Positions 8,724-17,294 of a stretch of 64,000 nt of DNA are shown here, in pieces. The position numbers were made by a program, and so were the translations under genes. This stretch comes from Bog-473 sp963763575 (GTDB taxonomy: Bacteria; Actinomycetota; Acidimicrobiia; Acidimicrobiales; RAAP-2), in assembly GCA_963763575.1 (NCBI GenBank), contig CAVXPD010000004.1, positions 930,001 to 994,000 on the forward strand, given 5' to 3'. Position 1 is the stretch's first letter. Every line of letters begins with the position of its first letter. Under the pieces are notes generated by a model. It did not search any database. It was not told where the DNA came from and saw only the letters and a list, made by a program, of their open reading frames with translations.

Positions 8724-9443
8724 GTGCCGACGGCGCGGCCGGACACCAACGGCAACGACAAGCCCAGCGGACCCCGCTCCCGCAAGGGGGTCGAGACGCG
8801 GGCGCGGCTCGTCGCGGCCGCGAAGGAGATCTTCGAACGCGACGGTTTCCTCGACGCCCGCATCTCGGACATCGCGGAGAAGGCCGGGCTCTCCCACGGG
8901 TCCTTCTACCACTACTTCGAGTCGAAGGAAGAGGTCTTCCGCGAGGTCGTCGCCGAGGTGGACGAGCGGCTCAGCGCGCCTATGGCCAACATCATCCTCG
9001 ATCCGAATTCGCCGCTGAGCCCCTTTGACCGGATCCAAGAGGCCATGCGGGTCCACCTCGAGGCCTACCGCGACGAGGCGCGCATCATGGGCGTCATCGA
9101 GCAGGTCTCGCGGTTCGACCCGGAGGTGGCCGCCACCCGCTTCGAGCGCCAGCTCGTCGGACTCGACGAGGTCTCGCACTCCATCCGCAGCCTGCAGCGA
9201 CGCGGGGTCATCGACCCGCGACTGGACCCCACCATCACCGCGGCCGCCCTCGGCTCCATGACACGACGTTTTCCCGAGGCCTGGCTGGTCGAGAGGATCA
9301 TCGACGACGACGACTTCGACAACGTGCTCGAGCAGTTCACGTTCATCTTTGCGCGGGCGCTCGGTCTCGACGTGAGCGAGCGTGACCTGCCCCGGGCGAG
9401 CGCAAATCCTCAGACGCGCGCCGCGGCCGCGCGGAAGGGTTGA
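8724..9443 (+). CDS. TetR family transcriptional regulator
   Basis: This 239-aa regulator has an N-terminal TetR helix-turn-helix (residues about 18-65): GVETRARLVAAAKEIFERDG, then ISDIAEKAGLSHGSFYHYF and the SKEEVF motif. The GTG at 8724 follows GAAGGAGAGG. An upstream ATG in frame has no ribosome site. The C-terminal ligand-binding domain has no obvious family assignment. It lies downstream of the DUF35-aldolase gene, whose promoter carries the best copy of the shared operator, so it is the prime candidate for the regulator of the six-site regulon. That link is inference. Confidence 0.88.
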   Translation: MPTARPDTNGNDKPSGPRSRKGVETRARLVAAAKEIFERDGFLDARISDIAEKAGLSHGSFYHYFESKEEVFREVVAEVDERLSAPMANIILDPNSPLSPFDRIQEAMRVHLEAYRDEARIMGVIEQVSRFDPEVAATRFERQLVGLDEVSHSIRSLQRRGVIDPRLDPTITAAALGSMTRRFPEAWLVERIIDDDDFDNVLEQFTFIFARALGLDVSERDLPRASANPQTRAAAARKG

Positions 9444-9465
9444 AGCGACCGCACCGGTCCGCCCG

Positions 9466-10323
9466 TCAGCCGAGGACGTCGGCCTGCCATTCGAGCAGCT
9501 GCGGCGCCAGGAGGGGCCAGCGGGCGAAGATCCCCTCGTCGTGGTGCTGCTGGCGCTCCACCCACTCGCGGTCGCCCCACGGGGGCTCGACCAACTTCGC
9601 CTGCGGCAACAACTCGGCGAGCAGCTCGGAGGTCGCCCGGGTGTGGTGGGCGTCGCTGCCCCCGCTGCGGAACACGAGCGCCGGGAGGTCCAGGGCCCGG
9701 GCGTCGGCGTCGGGCAGTCCGGGAATGTGCTCGTCGTCGGTCGGGACGTACGCCATCATCCAGCGCTCCATCGCCGCGATGAAGGCCTTCGGGTCCTGGT
9801 CCAAGAGGCGCCGGCGGTTCCCCGGATTGCGACCGATGACCTCCGCCCACTCGTCCAACTCGGCGACCGCCTCCATGCCGCCCGAGTTCCACGCGGCCGC
9901 CAGCGAGCCGCCGCAGTAGTGCATCGCGAGCGTGAGCAAGCCGTAGACGCCGCCGCTGATCCACCAGATGGCCAGCCCGGCCGCCGCGTCGCGATGGCGC
10001 GACGCCGCCAGCAGCGACACCCTCGCGCCACCTGACCCGCCGATGATCACGGCGGGCGTCATGTCGAGGTGCTCGAGCAGGGCCACCAGCGCGTCGGCCT
10101 GCATGGCGGACTCGGAGGTGCCCTCGAAGCACACGTCGGACTCGCCGCAGTTCGGCCGGTCCCAGATCAGCACCCGGTTGCCCTGTGCCGCCAGCGCCTG
10201 CGCGAGCTCGCGCACTCCGGGCGACTCCTTGGTGAAGCGCCCACCGGGCGTGATGACCCAGGGTCGCCCCTCTCCGATCGTCTCGTAGCCCAACGTCAAC
10301 CCGTTGACGGTAGCGGTCGCCAC
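9466..10323 (-). CDS. Alpha/beta hydrolase
   Basis: This 285-aa alpha/beta hydrolase fold protein has LIWDRPNCGESD (residues 52-63), which is the usual oxyanion-side strand and turn. The nucleophile elbow IIGGSGGAR carries Ser97. Near the C-terminus, LVFRSGGSDAHHT supplies the acid. The catalytic histidine is probably in QQHHDEGIF. The start MATATVNGLTLGYE is normal for the family. It is the last gene of the ALDH-P450-amidohydrolase-ACAD-ACAD operon (16987 to 9466) and could hydrolyse an ester, lactone or C-C bond in the same pathway. Confidence 0.85.
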   Translation of the reverse strand: MATATVNGLTLGYETIGEGRPWVITPGGRFTKESPGVRELAQALAAQGNRVLIWDRPNCGESDVCFEGTSESAMQADALVALLEHLDMTPAVIIGGSGGARVSLLAASRHRDAAAGLAIWWISGGVYGLLTLAMHYCGGSLAAAWNSGGMEAVAELDEWAEVIGRNPGNRRRLLDQDPKAFIAAMERWMMAYVPTDDEHIPGLPDADARALDLPALVFRSGGSDAHHTRATSELLAELLPQAKLVEPPWGDREWVERQQHHDEGIFARWPLLAPQLLEWQADVLG

Positions 10324-10368
10324 GGTCTGCTCCTCCCTGTCCCCTCGGTGCTGTCGCTGCTGTGACCC

Positions 10369-11664
10369 TCAGCCCGATGGCGGGCGGCTGCGCGGGACGT
10401 CGCGGAACGGGACGTCCTTGTCCAAGCTGCGTTCGCGCGGCATGCCGAGCACACGCTCGGCGACCACGTTGCGGGCCATCTCGAGGGTGCCGCCCCCGAT
10501 CGAGCCGCCCTGGCGGATGAGGTAATTCACCGCCGCCCGGGCCGTCGGGCCCTCCCCGCTCCAGGCCGCGCCGGCGGACCCCGCGACCTCGAACCCGAGG
10601 GTGCGGATCCGCTCCTGGGCCGACCCCTTGAACAATCGCACGATGGCCGCGGCCTGGTCCGACAGCGTCCCCGCCGCGATGCTCTCGTTGATCCGCTTGC
10701 CGACTGCGTCGCTGACCAGCTCGAGCATGCGCGCCTCGCCGATCATCTCCTGGGTCGCGGTGTCGTCCGTCAGGCCCGCCTCGAGCGCCACGGTGAACAC
10801 CGAGGTGGCGTCCATGCTCCCGTGCGTCAGGCCGACGGGATGACTGACGTAGGGCGAGTTGAACAGCATGCGCTCGTGGAACATCCACCGCGTGCCCACG
10901 GTCCACCCGTCGTCCACCTCGCCGACGCGGTCGCTGTCGGGGACGACGAGATCGGTCAGGAATTCCTGGCAGAACTCGCGTGAGCCGTTGAGCATCTCGA
11001 TCCGGTGCACCTCGACGTTGGGCTGGTGGATGGGAAGCATGAAGACCGACAGCCCGCGGTGCTTCGGCACGTCCCAGTTCGTGCGGGCGAGGCACAGGCC
11101 CCAGTCCGACCACCAGGCGCCGGTGGTCCAGATCTTCGACCCGTTGAGCACCCACTGGTCGCCGTCGCGCACCGCGGTGGTGAGCGCGCCGGCGACGTCG
11201 GATCCTCCGCTCGGCTCGGAGAGGAACTGCATCCACAGCTCCTCTCCGCGCAGGATGGGCGGGAGGTGGCGCAGCTTCTGCTCCTCGGTACCGAACTCGA
11301 GGATCACCGCCGCGCAGGGCACGAACGTCGGCACCTGGATCCTCCAGGGGAAGTCGCGCCCCACGATCTCCTCGTTGAGCACCCTCTGGTGAGCGGGCGT
11401 CAGCCCCTGGCCGCCGTACGCTCGCGGGAAGCAGAGGCCCGCCAGCCCGGCGTCGAAGAGCATCCGCTGCAGCTCACGTTCGTGGGCGATCGCCGCCAGC
11501 TCGGACTCTTCGTCCGCCACGCTGTAGTCGAGGCGCATGTCCTCGATCGACCTCGGTGCCAGGTTGGACCGGATGAAGGCGCGAGCCCGTTGGCGGAAGC
11601 TCTCGAGGTCTTCCAGCTCTTCGGTCTCGGTCTCCGTCTCCTGCTCCGCCGGCAATACGCTCAC
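10369..11664 (-). CDS. Acyl-CoA dehydrogenase (second subunit of a coupled pair)
   Basis: This 431-aa ACAD-fold protein has an N-terminal acidic stretch (EQETETETEELEDLE). It then shows the central beta-domain FLSEPSGGSDVAG and NGSKIWTTGAWWSDWG, which bind FAD and acyl-CoA. The C-terminus GGSIGGGTLEMARNVVAER matches the FAD/dimer segment of ACADs. The GTG at 11664 overlaps the stop of the upstream ACAD gene as GTGA. A long upstream extension of the frame lies inside that gene and was rejected. Overlapping unlike ACAD genes are known to form alpha2beta2 enzymes in actinobacterial steroid degradation (FadE28/FadE29 type), and the same arrangement is likely here. Confidence 0.9.
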   Translation of the reverse strand: MSVLPAEQETETETEELEDLESFRQRARAFIRSNLAPRSIEDMRLDYSVADEESELAAIAHERELQRMLFDAGLAGLCFPRAYGGQGLTPAHQRVLNEEIVGRDFPWRIQVPTFVPCAAVILEFGTEEQKLRHLPPILRGEELWMQFLSEPSGGSDVAGALTTAVRDGDQWVLNGSKIWTTGAWWSDWGLCLARTNWDVPKHRGLSVFMLPIHQPNVEVHRIEMLNGSREFCQEFLTDLVVPDSDRVGEVDDGWTVGTRWMFHERMLFNSPYVSHPVGLTHGSMDATSVFTVALEAGLTDDTATQEMIGEARMLELVSDAVGKRINESIAAGTLSDQAAAIVRLFKGSAQERIRTLGFEVAGSAGAAWSGEGPTARAAVNYLIRQGGSIGGGTLEMARNVVAERVLGMPRERSLDKDVPFRDVPRSRPPSG

Positions 11665-12806
11665 GCCGCCTCCCCTTCTCGGGCCTCGACGATGCCGGAG
11701 ATCCGCCGCAGATGCTGCCTCGGAGTCCCGGCCAGCGAGCGGTTGACCGTGAGCCGGCGCAGGTACAGGTGCAGGTCGTGGTCGAACGTCACTCCGATCC
11801 CCCCGTGCAGCTGGACGCAGTCCTGGATGAGCTCGCCGCCGTACGGACCGATGAACGCCTTGGCCGCGCTCGCCAGCTCGTCCGCGTTGTCGGCGTCGTC
11901 CTGTGCGGCGGCACAGGCGGTGTCGCTGATGGCGTGGCCCGCCTGGAGCCACGACATCATGTCGGCAAAGCGGTGCTTGAGCGCCTGGTACGACGCCAGG
12001 GGCCGGCCGAACGAGTAGCGGTCGAACGACCACTCCACCGTCATGTCGAAGGCCGCCTGCATCGCGCCCACCGCCTCGGCGTTCAGGATGGACACGGCGA
12101 TGCGCAGTTGCCGTGCGACGTCGGGCGACGCCTCGCCCCGTGTGCCCACGACCGCGTCGGCCCCCACCCGCACGCCGTCGAGGGTGACGGCGCCGAAGCG
12201 CCGGGTCAGGTCCACCGTCTGCAGTGGCTCCACTGAGATCCCGTCGGCCGTGACCGGCACGAGGACCTGGGTCAGGCCTTCACCGTCGCGCCCGGTGACG
12301 AGGAGGTGGTCGGCCTGGCCGGCGTGCTCCACCGGCTGCACCACGCCCCGCAGCACCAGGTCGTTGCCCGCACTCTCGACCTCGACGCGCGTCCGCCACT
12401 GGCCCGGCTGCGCGCCGAGCCCGGGTGCGCACCAGGTGGCGACCGCCTCACCCGAGAGCAATCCCGCCAGCACGTCGGCCTGGTCTCGCGCCGCGCCGTG
12501 CGCGCTGAGCGCCGACGCCACGACGTTGGTCGGCGTGAGCGGGCCCGGTGCCGCGTGGTGGCCGAATTCGTACGCGACCAGGCTCAGGTCGACCAGCCCG
12601 CCGCCGCTGATGGTTCCGCCGCCGTGCTCCTCGTCCACCAACAAGGAGGTCCAGCCCAGCTCGGCGCCGCGGCGCCAGTAGTCCCGCTCGAACCCACCCG
12701 GGTCGTCGCGCAGGCGCCGCAGCGTGTCGGGCGGGGCGTGCTCGACGAGGAACCGCTCGGTGGTCGCCCGGAAGAACTCCTGCTCCTCGCTCGGGGTGAT
12801 CAGCAT
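11661..12806 (-). CDS. Acyl-CoA dehydrogenase (first subunit of a coupled pair)
   Basis: This 381-aa ACAD-fold protein starts MLITPSEEQEFFRATTERFL at ATG 12806, with GAGGAGG 13 bases upstream. The frame stays open to a TTG at 12911, but those extra codons come from a 15-bp tandem repeat (ADDEL/AHDEL) and are not typical of the family. The C-terminal block QLHGGIGVTFDHDLHLYLRR is the usual ACAD segment. The middle FAD/substrate domain is weakly conserved (RVEVESAGNDLVLRG), as in the non-canonical subunit of heteromeric ACADs. It overlaps the next ACAD gene by 4 bp. Confidence 0.88.
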   Translation of the reverse strand: MLITPSEEQEFFRATTERFLVEHAPPDTLRRLRDDPGGFERDYWRRGAELGWTSLLVDEEHGGGTISGGGLVDLSLVAYEFGHHAAPGPLTPTNVVASALSAHGAARDQADVLAGLLSGEAVATWCAPGLGAQPGQWRTRVEVESAGNDLVLRGVVQPVEHAGQADHLLVTGRDGEGLTQVLVPVTADGISVEPLQTVDLTRRFGAVTLDGVRVGADAVVGTRGEASPDVARQLRIAVSILNAEAVGAMQAAFDMTVEWSFDRYSFGRPLASYQALKHRFADMMSWLQAGHAISDTACAAAQDDADNADELASAAKAFIGPYGGELIQDCVQLHGGIGVTFDHDLHLYLRRLTVNRSLAGTPRQHLRRISGIVEAREGEAA

Positions 12807-12863
12807 CGCGGAGCGCGGCCCTCCTCGTCGCAGGACCAGCTCGTCGTGCGCCCAATCATGTCC

Positions 12864-12923
12864 CAACTCGTCATGTGCCAACTCGTCATCTGCCAACTCG
12901 TCATCTGCCAACTCGTCATGTCG
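12864..12923. repeat. 15-bp tandem repeat, four copies
   Basis: Four head-to-tail units of CAACTCGTCATSTGC occupy 12864-12878, 12879-12893, 12894-12908 and 12909-12923. The second and third are identical, and the outer ones differ at one to three bases. A degenerate fifth copy may precede them. The array lies between the amidohydrolase stop (12963) and the ACAD ATG (12806), in the 5' leader of the ACAD pair. In one frame it encodes ADDEL-type pentapeptides. Confidence 0.9.
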
Positions 12924-12962
12924 TGATCCGTCATTATGAGGTGTCCCGCGGCGCCCTGACCG

Positions 12963-14225
12963 TCACAGGGCGCCGATGCCGGCGGCCTCGTTGCGCTGGC
13001 GCCATTCGGCGCGCGACATGCGGGTGACGTCGACGTCGCGCGCCACGGCCCGCAGGGCGCCGACCGTGGCCTGGTCCTTCGGCGTGTGTGCGAAGGGGTC
13101 CCAGCCGTAGAAACGGCACGCGTTCTCCCACGTGATCTTGTGGATCTCGGGATCGGTGACCGCCGCGTCCTGGAATTCCTTCCACGCGAATTCGGGTGAC
13201 TCGGGCCAGGTCGTGTCGGTGTGGGGGTAGTCGCACTCCCAGGCGATGTTGTCGAGGCCGATGCGGTCGCGCAGCAACAGGCCCGAAGGGTCGGTGATGT
13301 AGCAGGCCAAGATGTGCTCGCGGAACACCTCGGAGGGCAGCTTCCCGCCGAAGTCGCTGTGGAGCCAGCCCTGATTGTTGTAGTGGCGGTCGATGCGGTC
13401 GAAGTAGAAGGGGATCCAGCCGATCCCGCCCTCGGACAGCGCGACCTTCAACTCGGGGAAGCGCCGCAGCGTGGGGCCGAACAGCAGGTCCTGCGCCGTG
13501 ATGGCGCTGATCTGGCAGGCCAGCACCATGAGGTGGTCGACCGGCGACTCCTCCGCCCTCCGGATCACCGCGAAGCCCGCCCCGATGTGCAGCGAGAGGA
13601 CCATCTGCTCCTCGCTCAGCGCGGCCATCATCGGGTCCCAATAGCCCGAGAGGAAGCTCGGGAACCCCTGGACGTGTGGCGTCTCGAGGAAGCTGATCGA
13701 CCGGCAGCCTTTCTTGGCGACCCGGCGCACCTCGGCCACCGCAGCGTCGACGTCCCACATGGGCACGATGCCGAGCGGGATGAACCGGCCCGGGTAGGTG
13801 CCGCACCACTCGTCGATGGCCCAGTCGTTGTAGGCCTGCAGCATCACCAGCGCGATCTCCTTGTCGCGCGCCTCGGCGAAGGTGCGGGCGTTCCAGCCCG
13901 CCATGGTCGGAAAGCACATGGAGCCCAGCACGCCGTTCGCGTTCATGTCGCGCACCCGCTCGTGCACGTCGAAGCAACCGGGGCGCAGCTCGCTGTAGGT
14001 GCCCGGATTGAAGCCCCACTCCTCCGAGGGCCACCCCACCGTCGCCGCCATGCCGAACGACGTGCTGGTCTTCTCGCCCTGGAAGACCCACTGGTCGATG
14101 CCCTCCTCGTTGACCACCTTCGGCGCCTGGTCGAGCCACCTCTTGGGCACATGGTTCTCGTACATGTGCGGCGGCTCGATCATGTGGTCGTCGATGCTGA
14201 CCAGGATCATGTCCTCGAGGTTCAT
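12963..14225 (-). CDS. Amidohydrolase_2 family metal-dependent hydrolase
   Basis: This 420-aa amidohydrolase_2 TIM-barrel protein has MNLEDMILVSIDDHMIEPP at the N-terminus, where IDDH is the first metal-site motif. LSLHIGAGFAV lies in mid-barrel, and WECDYPHTDTTWP carries the conserved C-terminal aspartate and the PH turn. ATG 14225 follows GAGGAGGAGACGTCG and is preferred over the ATG nine codons upstream. It is a more distant relative of the other amidohydrolases here. It lies between the P450 and the ACAD pair in one minus-strand operon, so it probably acts in the same branch. Confidence 0.87.
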   Translation of the reverse strand: MNLEDMILVSIDDHMIEPPHMYENHVPKRWLDQAPKVVNEEGIDQWVFQGEKTSTSFGMAATVGWPSEEWGFNPGTYSELRPGCFDVHERVRDMNANGVLGSMCFPTMAGWNARTFAEARDKEIALVMLQAYNDWAIDEWCGTYPGRFIPLGIVPMWDVDAAVAEVRRVAKKGCRSISFLETPHVQGFPSFLSGYWDPMMAALSEEQMVLSLHIGAGFAVIRRAEESPVDHLMVLACQISAITAQDLLFGPTLRRFPELKVALSEGGIGWIPFYFDRIDRHYNNQGWLHSDFGGKLPSEVFREHILACYITDPSGLLLRDRIGLDNIAWECDYPHTDTTWPESPEFAWKEFQDAAVTDPEIHKITWENACRFYGWDPFAHTPKDQATVGALRAVARDVDVTRMSRAEWRQRNEAAGIGAL

Positions 14226-14280
14226 CGACGTCTCCTCCTCTGGGCAGGGCAACCGACCGGGGCCGGGTGCGAACGAACGG

Positions 14281-15480
14281 TCACGGCGTACGCACCGGCA
14301 GCGTCTCCCAGCCGCGCACCGTCGAGGTGCGGGCGCGCCGAGCCTTGTCGTGGTCGACCTCCCACTCCGGGAAGCGCTTGAGCACCTCGTCCAGGGCGAT
14401 CCGCCCCTCCAGCCGCGCCAGCGCGGCGCCGAGGCAGAGATGGATGCCGTAGCCGAAGGCCAGGTGCCGGCCGACCTCTCGGTGGATGTCGAAGGAGTCG
14501 CCGTTCTCGAAGTGGCGCTCGTCGCGGTTGGCCGAGCCGTTGAGGATCACCATCACGCTGCCCTCGGGCACCGTGGTCCCGTAGTGCTCGACGTCGTGCT
14601 CGACGTAGCGCGCCTGCACCGGCGAGGGCGACTCGTAGCGCAGGAGCTCCTCGATCGCGTTCGGGATCAACGAGCGGTCCGCCACCAGGTCCCGGCGCTG
14701 GTCGGGATGCCGGCCGAGCACCTCGCCGGTGAAGCCGATGAGCCGGGTCGTCGTCTCGTTCCCCGCGCCGGCGAGCAGGCCGACGTACGTCACGACCTCG
14801 GGGCGCGTGAGGGTGCGCCGCGTGCCGGTCTCGTCGTCGAACTCGGCGTTCAGCAGCTCGGTCATGAGGTCGTCCGAGGGGTGCTCGGCCCGCCAGTCGA
14901 TGTAGTCCCCGAACACGTCGTGGTGCCCGGTGGGGGCCTCGGTGACCTCGGGCTCCTCACCTTCCTCGAGCCGCAGGCCTTCGTCGAGGCGGTCGCGGAT
15001 CGCGGTCTGGTCCTCCTCGGGGATCCCGAGCAGCATGCCGATGACCCGCATGGGCATGAACGCGCCCAGGTTCTCGATGAAGTCGAACTCCCCCGCGCCC
15101 ACGAGCGGGTCGAGCACCTGTGCGCAGTACGCCCGCACCTGTGGCTCGAGCGCGTTCATCTTCTTGGGCGTGAACACGCGGGAGAGCAGCGAGCGGTGCA
15201 GATTGTGGGCCGGTGGGTCCTCGAAGAGGATCGTGCCCGAGGGGATCTCGACCTTGGCCTTGATCAGCTCGAGGATGGACCCGCGCCCCGAGGTGTACGT
15301 CGCCCAGTCGAGCATCGCGGCGTCGACGTCGTCGTAGCGGCTCAGCGCGAAGAACTCGTACTTCTCGTTCCAGTACAGCGGGGCCTCGTCGCGCAGCCGT
15401 TTCCAGACCGGGTAGGGGTCCGTGTCGATGTCGAAGTCGTAGGGGTCGTAGTAGACGTCCGAGTCGCTGGTGAGGGTCAC
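14281..15480 (-). CDS. Cytochrome P450
   Basis: This 399-aa soluble class I P450 has the I-helix motif GLLAGAGNETTTR, the K-helix EELLR, and the heme loop FGYGIHLCLG with heme-ligand Cys349. No N-terminal membrane anchor is seen. The GTG at 15480 (VTLTSDSD) lies 19 bp after the ALDH stop, and the frame upstream of it lies within the ALDH gene. It would need a ferredoxin. The closest encoded one is the 3Fe-4S ferredoxin at 34.6 kb. Its operon position after an aldehyde dehydrogenase suggests hydroxylation of the pathway substrate or an alkyl side chain. Confidence 0.93.
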   Translation of the reverse strand: MTLTSDSDVYYDPYDFDIDTDPYPVWKRLRDEAPLYWNEKYEFFALSRYDDVDAAMLDWATYTSGRGSILELIKAKVEIPSGTILFEDPPAHNLHRSLLSRVFTPKKMNALEPQVRAYCAQVLDPLVGAGEFDFIENLGAFMPMRVIGMLLGIPEEDQTAIRDRLDEGLRLEEGEEPEVTEAPTGHHDVFGDYIDWRAEHPSDDLMTELLNAEFDDETGTRRTLTRPEVVTYVGLLAGAGNETTTRLIGFTGEVLGRHPDQRRDLVADRSLIPNAIEELLRYESPSPVQARYVEHDVEHYGTTVPEGSVMVILNGSANRDERHFENGDSFDIHREVGRHLAFGYGIHLCLGAALARLEGRIALDEVLKRFPEWEVDHDKARRARTSTVRGWETLPVRTP

Positions 15481-15499
15481 GGTGTGGCCTGTCCGAGCC

Positions 15500-16987
15500 C
15501 TAGCCCGCCGGCCAGGCGACCGACTTGATCTCGAGGTACTGCTCGAAGCCGGGCTTGCCGTTCTGGCGGCCAATGCCGCTGTGCTTGAACCCGCCGAAGG
15601 GAAGGTCAGGACCGTAGGGCGCCCCGCCGTTGACGCTGAGGCTGCCGGTGCGGATGCGCCGTGCGACGGCCAAAGAGTGCTCCAGCGATCCCGAGAAGAT
15701 GCCGCCCGACAGCCCGTACACGCTGTCGTTGGCGATGCGCACGGCGTCGTCCTCGTCTTCGAAGGGGATCACGACCAACACCGGGCCGAAGATCTCCTCC
15801 TGCGCGATGGTCATGGAGTTGTCGACGTCGGTGAAGAGGGTCGGCTCGACCCACCAGCCCTTGGCGAACTCGTCGCCCGAGGGCCGGCCCCCGCCCACCG
15901 CCAGCGTCGCGCCCTCGGCCTTGCCCTTCTCGATGTAGCCGAGCACGCGCTCGCGCTGCTTGGCCGAGATGAGCGGGCCCATGATCACGTCCTCGCGGTG
16001 CGGCTCGCCGTAGGGCACGGCCGCAAAGAGGCCTTTGAGTTGCTCGACGCCCTCTTCGTAGCGCGAGCGCGGCAGCAGCATCCGGGTCTGGATGGCGCAG
16101 CCCTGGCCCGCGTGGAAGCAGGAGCCCATCCCCATCATCGCGGCCAGACCCAGGTCGGCGTCCTCGAGGACGATGGTCGCCGACTTGCCCCCGAGCTCGA
16201 GGAAGACCCGCTTCATGGTGGCGGCGCCCTTCTCCATGATCCGGCGCCCCACCGCCGTCGAGCCGGTGAACGAGATCATGTCGACCTTGGGCGACAACGT
16301 GAGCTCCTCGCCCACCAGGTGGTCCGACGACGTCACGACGTTGATGACGCCGGCCGGGATGTCGGTCTTCTCGGCGATCAGGCGCCCGAGGAAGGTGGCG
16401 TTCCACGGCGTGTCCGGCGCGGGCTTGACGATGACGGTGTTCCCGGTCGCGAGGGCCTGTCCGACCTTGTGCAGCGTCACCTCGACCGGGAAGTTCCACG
16501 GCACGATCGCGCCGACGACGCCGACCGGCTCGTGCCAGATCCGCCGGGAGTCGACGGAGCCCGTGATGCTCACGGCGTCGGGCAGCACGGTCTCCCACTC
16601 GAAGTCGTCGATCTCTTTGGCCGGCCACGCCAGCGCTTCGGACAGCGGCGCGTCGAGTTGCGGGCCGTGCGTGGTCATGGTCGGGCAGCCCACCTCGAGG
16701 ATGAGCTGCTCGCGCAGCTGCTCTTGCTCGGCCTGCAGCGCCTCGTGCAGCTGCTCGAGACACCGCTTGCGCAGCGCGTGGTTGGTGGCCCAGTCGGTCT
16801 CGTCGAAGGACCGGCGCGCCGCGTCGATGGCCCGCTGCATCTCGGCCGCGGTGGCGTCGGCTACCTCACCGAGCACCTCTTCGTTCGCCGGGTTGACGTT
16901 GGCGAACGTCTTGCCCGAGTCGGCCTCGACGAGCTTCCCGTCGATGAGCATCCGCTGCTCCGGGTTGACCTTCACTGCCTCGGTCAC
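15500..16987 (-). CDS. NAD(P)-dependent aldehyde dehydrogenase
   Basis: This 495-aa ALDH has VPWNFPVEVTLHK (cofactor strand), ISFTGSTAVGRR, the catalytic glutamate in LELGGKSA, and the nucleophilic cysteine in FHAGQGCAIQTR. The C-terminal ALDH signature FGGFKHSGIGRQNG is present. The GTG 16987 start follows GAGGAAGAGGAC, and the much longer open frame crosses the operator region. It is closely similar to the ALDH at 45751-47232. It leads a six-gene operon ending at 9466 and is divergent from the thioesterase at 17295. It probably oxidises an aldehyde released in the pathway to a carboxylic acid. Confidence 0.93.
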   Translation of the reverse strand: MTEAVKVNPEQRMLIDGKLVEADSGKTFANVNPANEEVLGEVADATAAEMQRAIDAARRSFDETDWATNHALRKRCLEQLHEALQAEQEQLREQLILEVGCPTMTTHGPQLDAPLSEALAWPAKEIDDFEWETVLPDAVSITGSVDSRRIWHEPVGVVGAIVPWNFPVEVTLHKVGQALATGNTVIVKPAPDTPWNATFLGRLIAEKTDIPAGVINVVTSSDHLVGEELTLSPKVDMISFTGSTAVGRRIMEKGAATMKRVFLELGGKSATIVLEDADLGLAAMMGMGSCFHAGQGCAIQTRMLLPRSRYEEGVEQLKGLFAAVPYGEPHREDVIMGPLISAKQRERVLGYIEKGKAEGATLAVGGGRPSGDEFAKGWWVEPTLFTDVDNSMTIAQEEIFGPVLVVIPFEDEDDAVRIANDSVYGLSGGIFSGSLEHSLAVARRIRTGSLSVNGGAPYGPDLPFGGFKHSGIGRQNGKPGFEQYLEIKSVAWPAG

Positions 16988-17097
16988 GTCCTCTTCCTCT
17001 CGTCGCTCGGATCCACCACCCCACGAGGGCACGGCTGTCCCGCCGGGGCTCGAACGCTGCGAGCCCCCGTGGCTGGGACGCCGATTTCGAGGGTATC

Positions 17098-17119
17098 TGA
17101 CTTTGACGTCGTCATCAAA
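17098..17119. promoter_or_regulatory. Pathway operator, site D (divergent ALDH operon / thioesterase)
   Basis: TGACTTTGACGTCGTCATCA matches the shared operator. It is followed by an extra half-site, AAAATTGACGCC (17116-17127). The 307-bp gap between the ALDH start (16987) and the thioesterase start (17295) holds this site and no gene. It can control the six-gene ALDH operon on the minus strand and the thioesterase on the plus strand. Confidence 0.6.
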
Positions 17120-17294
17120 ATTGACGCCACTGGCGCCTGTCCGCCAAGGTACCGGCCTCGTCGTTCCGCCACGGCCGGCTCCCGGAGGGCAGGCCGTGGA
17201 CCACCGGACCAGGTCCGGGCCGCGTGGATTGGGAGCGCCTGGATTCCGAGGACCACCACGCAGAGGACCAGAGCCCGGAGGAGAAGGAGGCCCG

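Noticed and set aside
12807..12911. Extended N-terminus (ADDEL repeats) of the ACAD at 11661
   Set aside because: The first codon would be a TTG within the tandem repeat, while ATG 12806 has a good ribosome site and matches the usual family start.
12864..12923. CRISPR array
   Set aside because: The repeats are only 15 bp, directly adjacent without spacers, and no cas genes are present.
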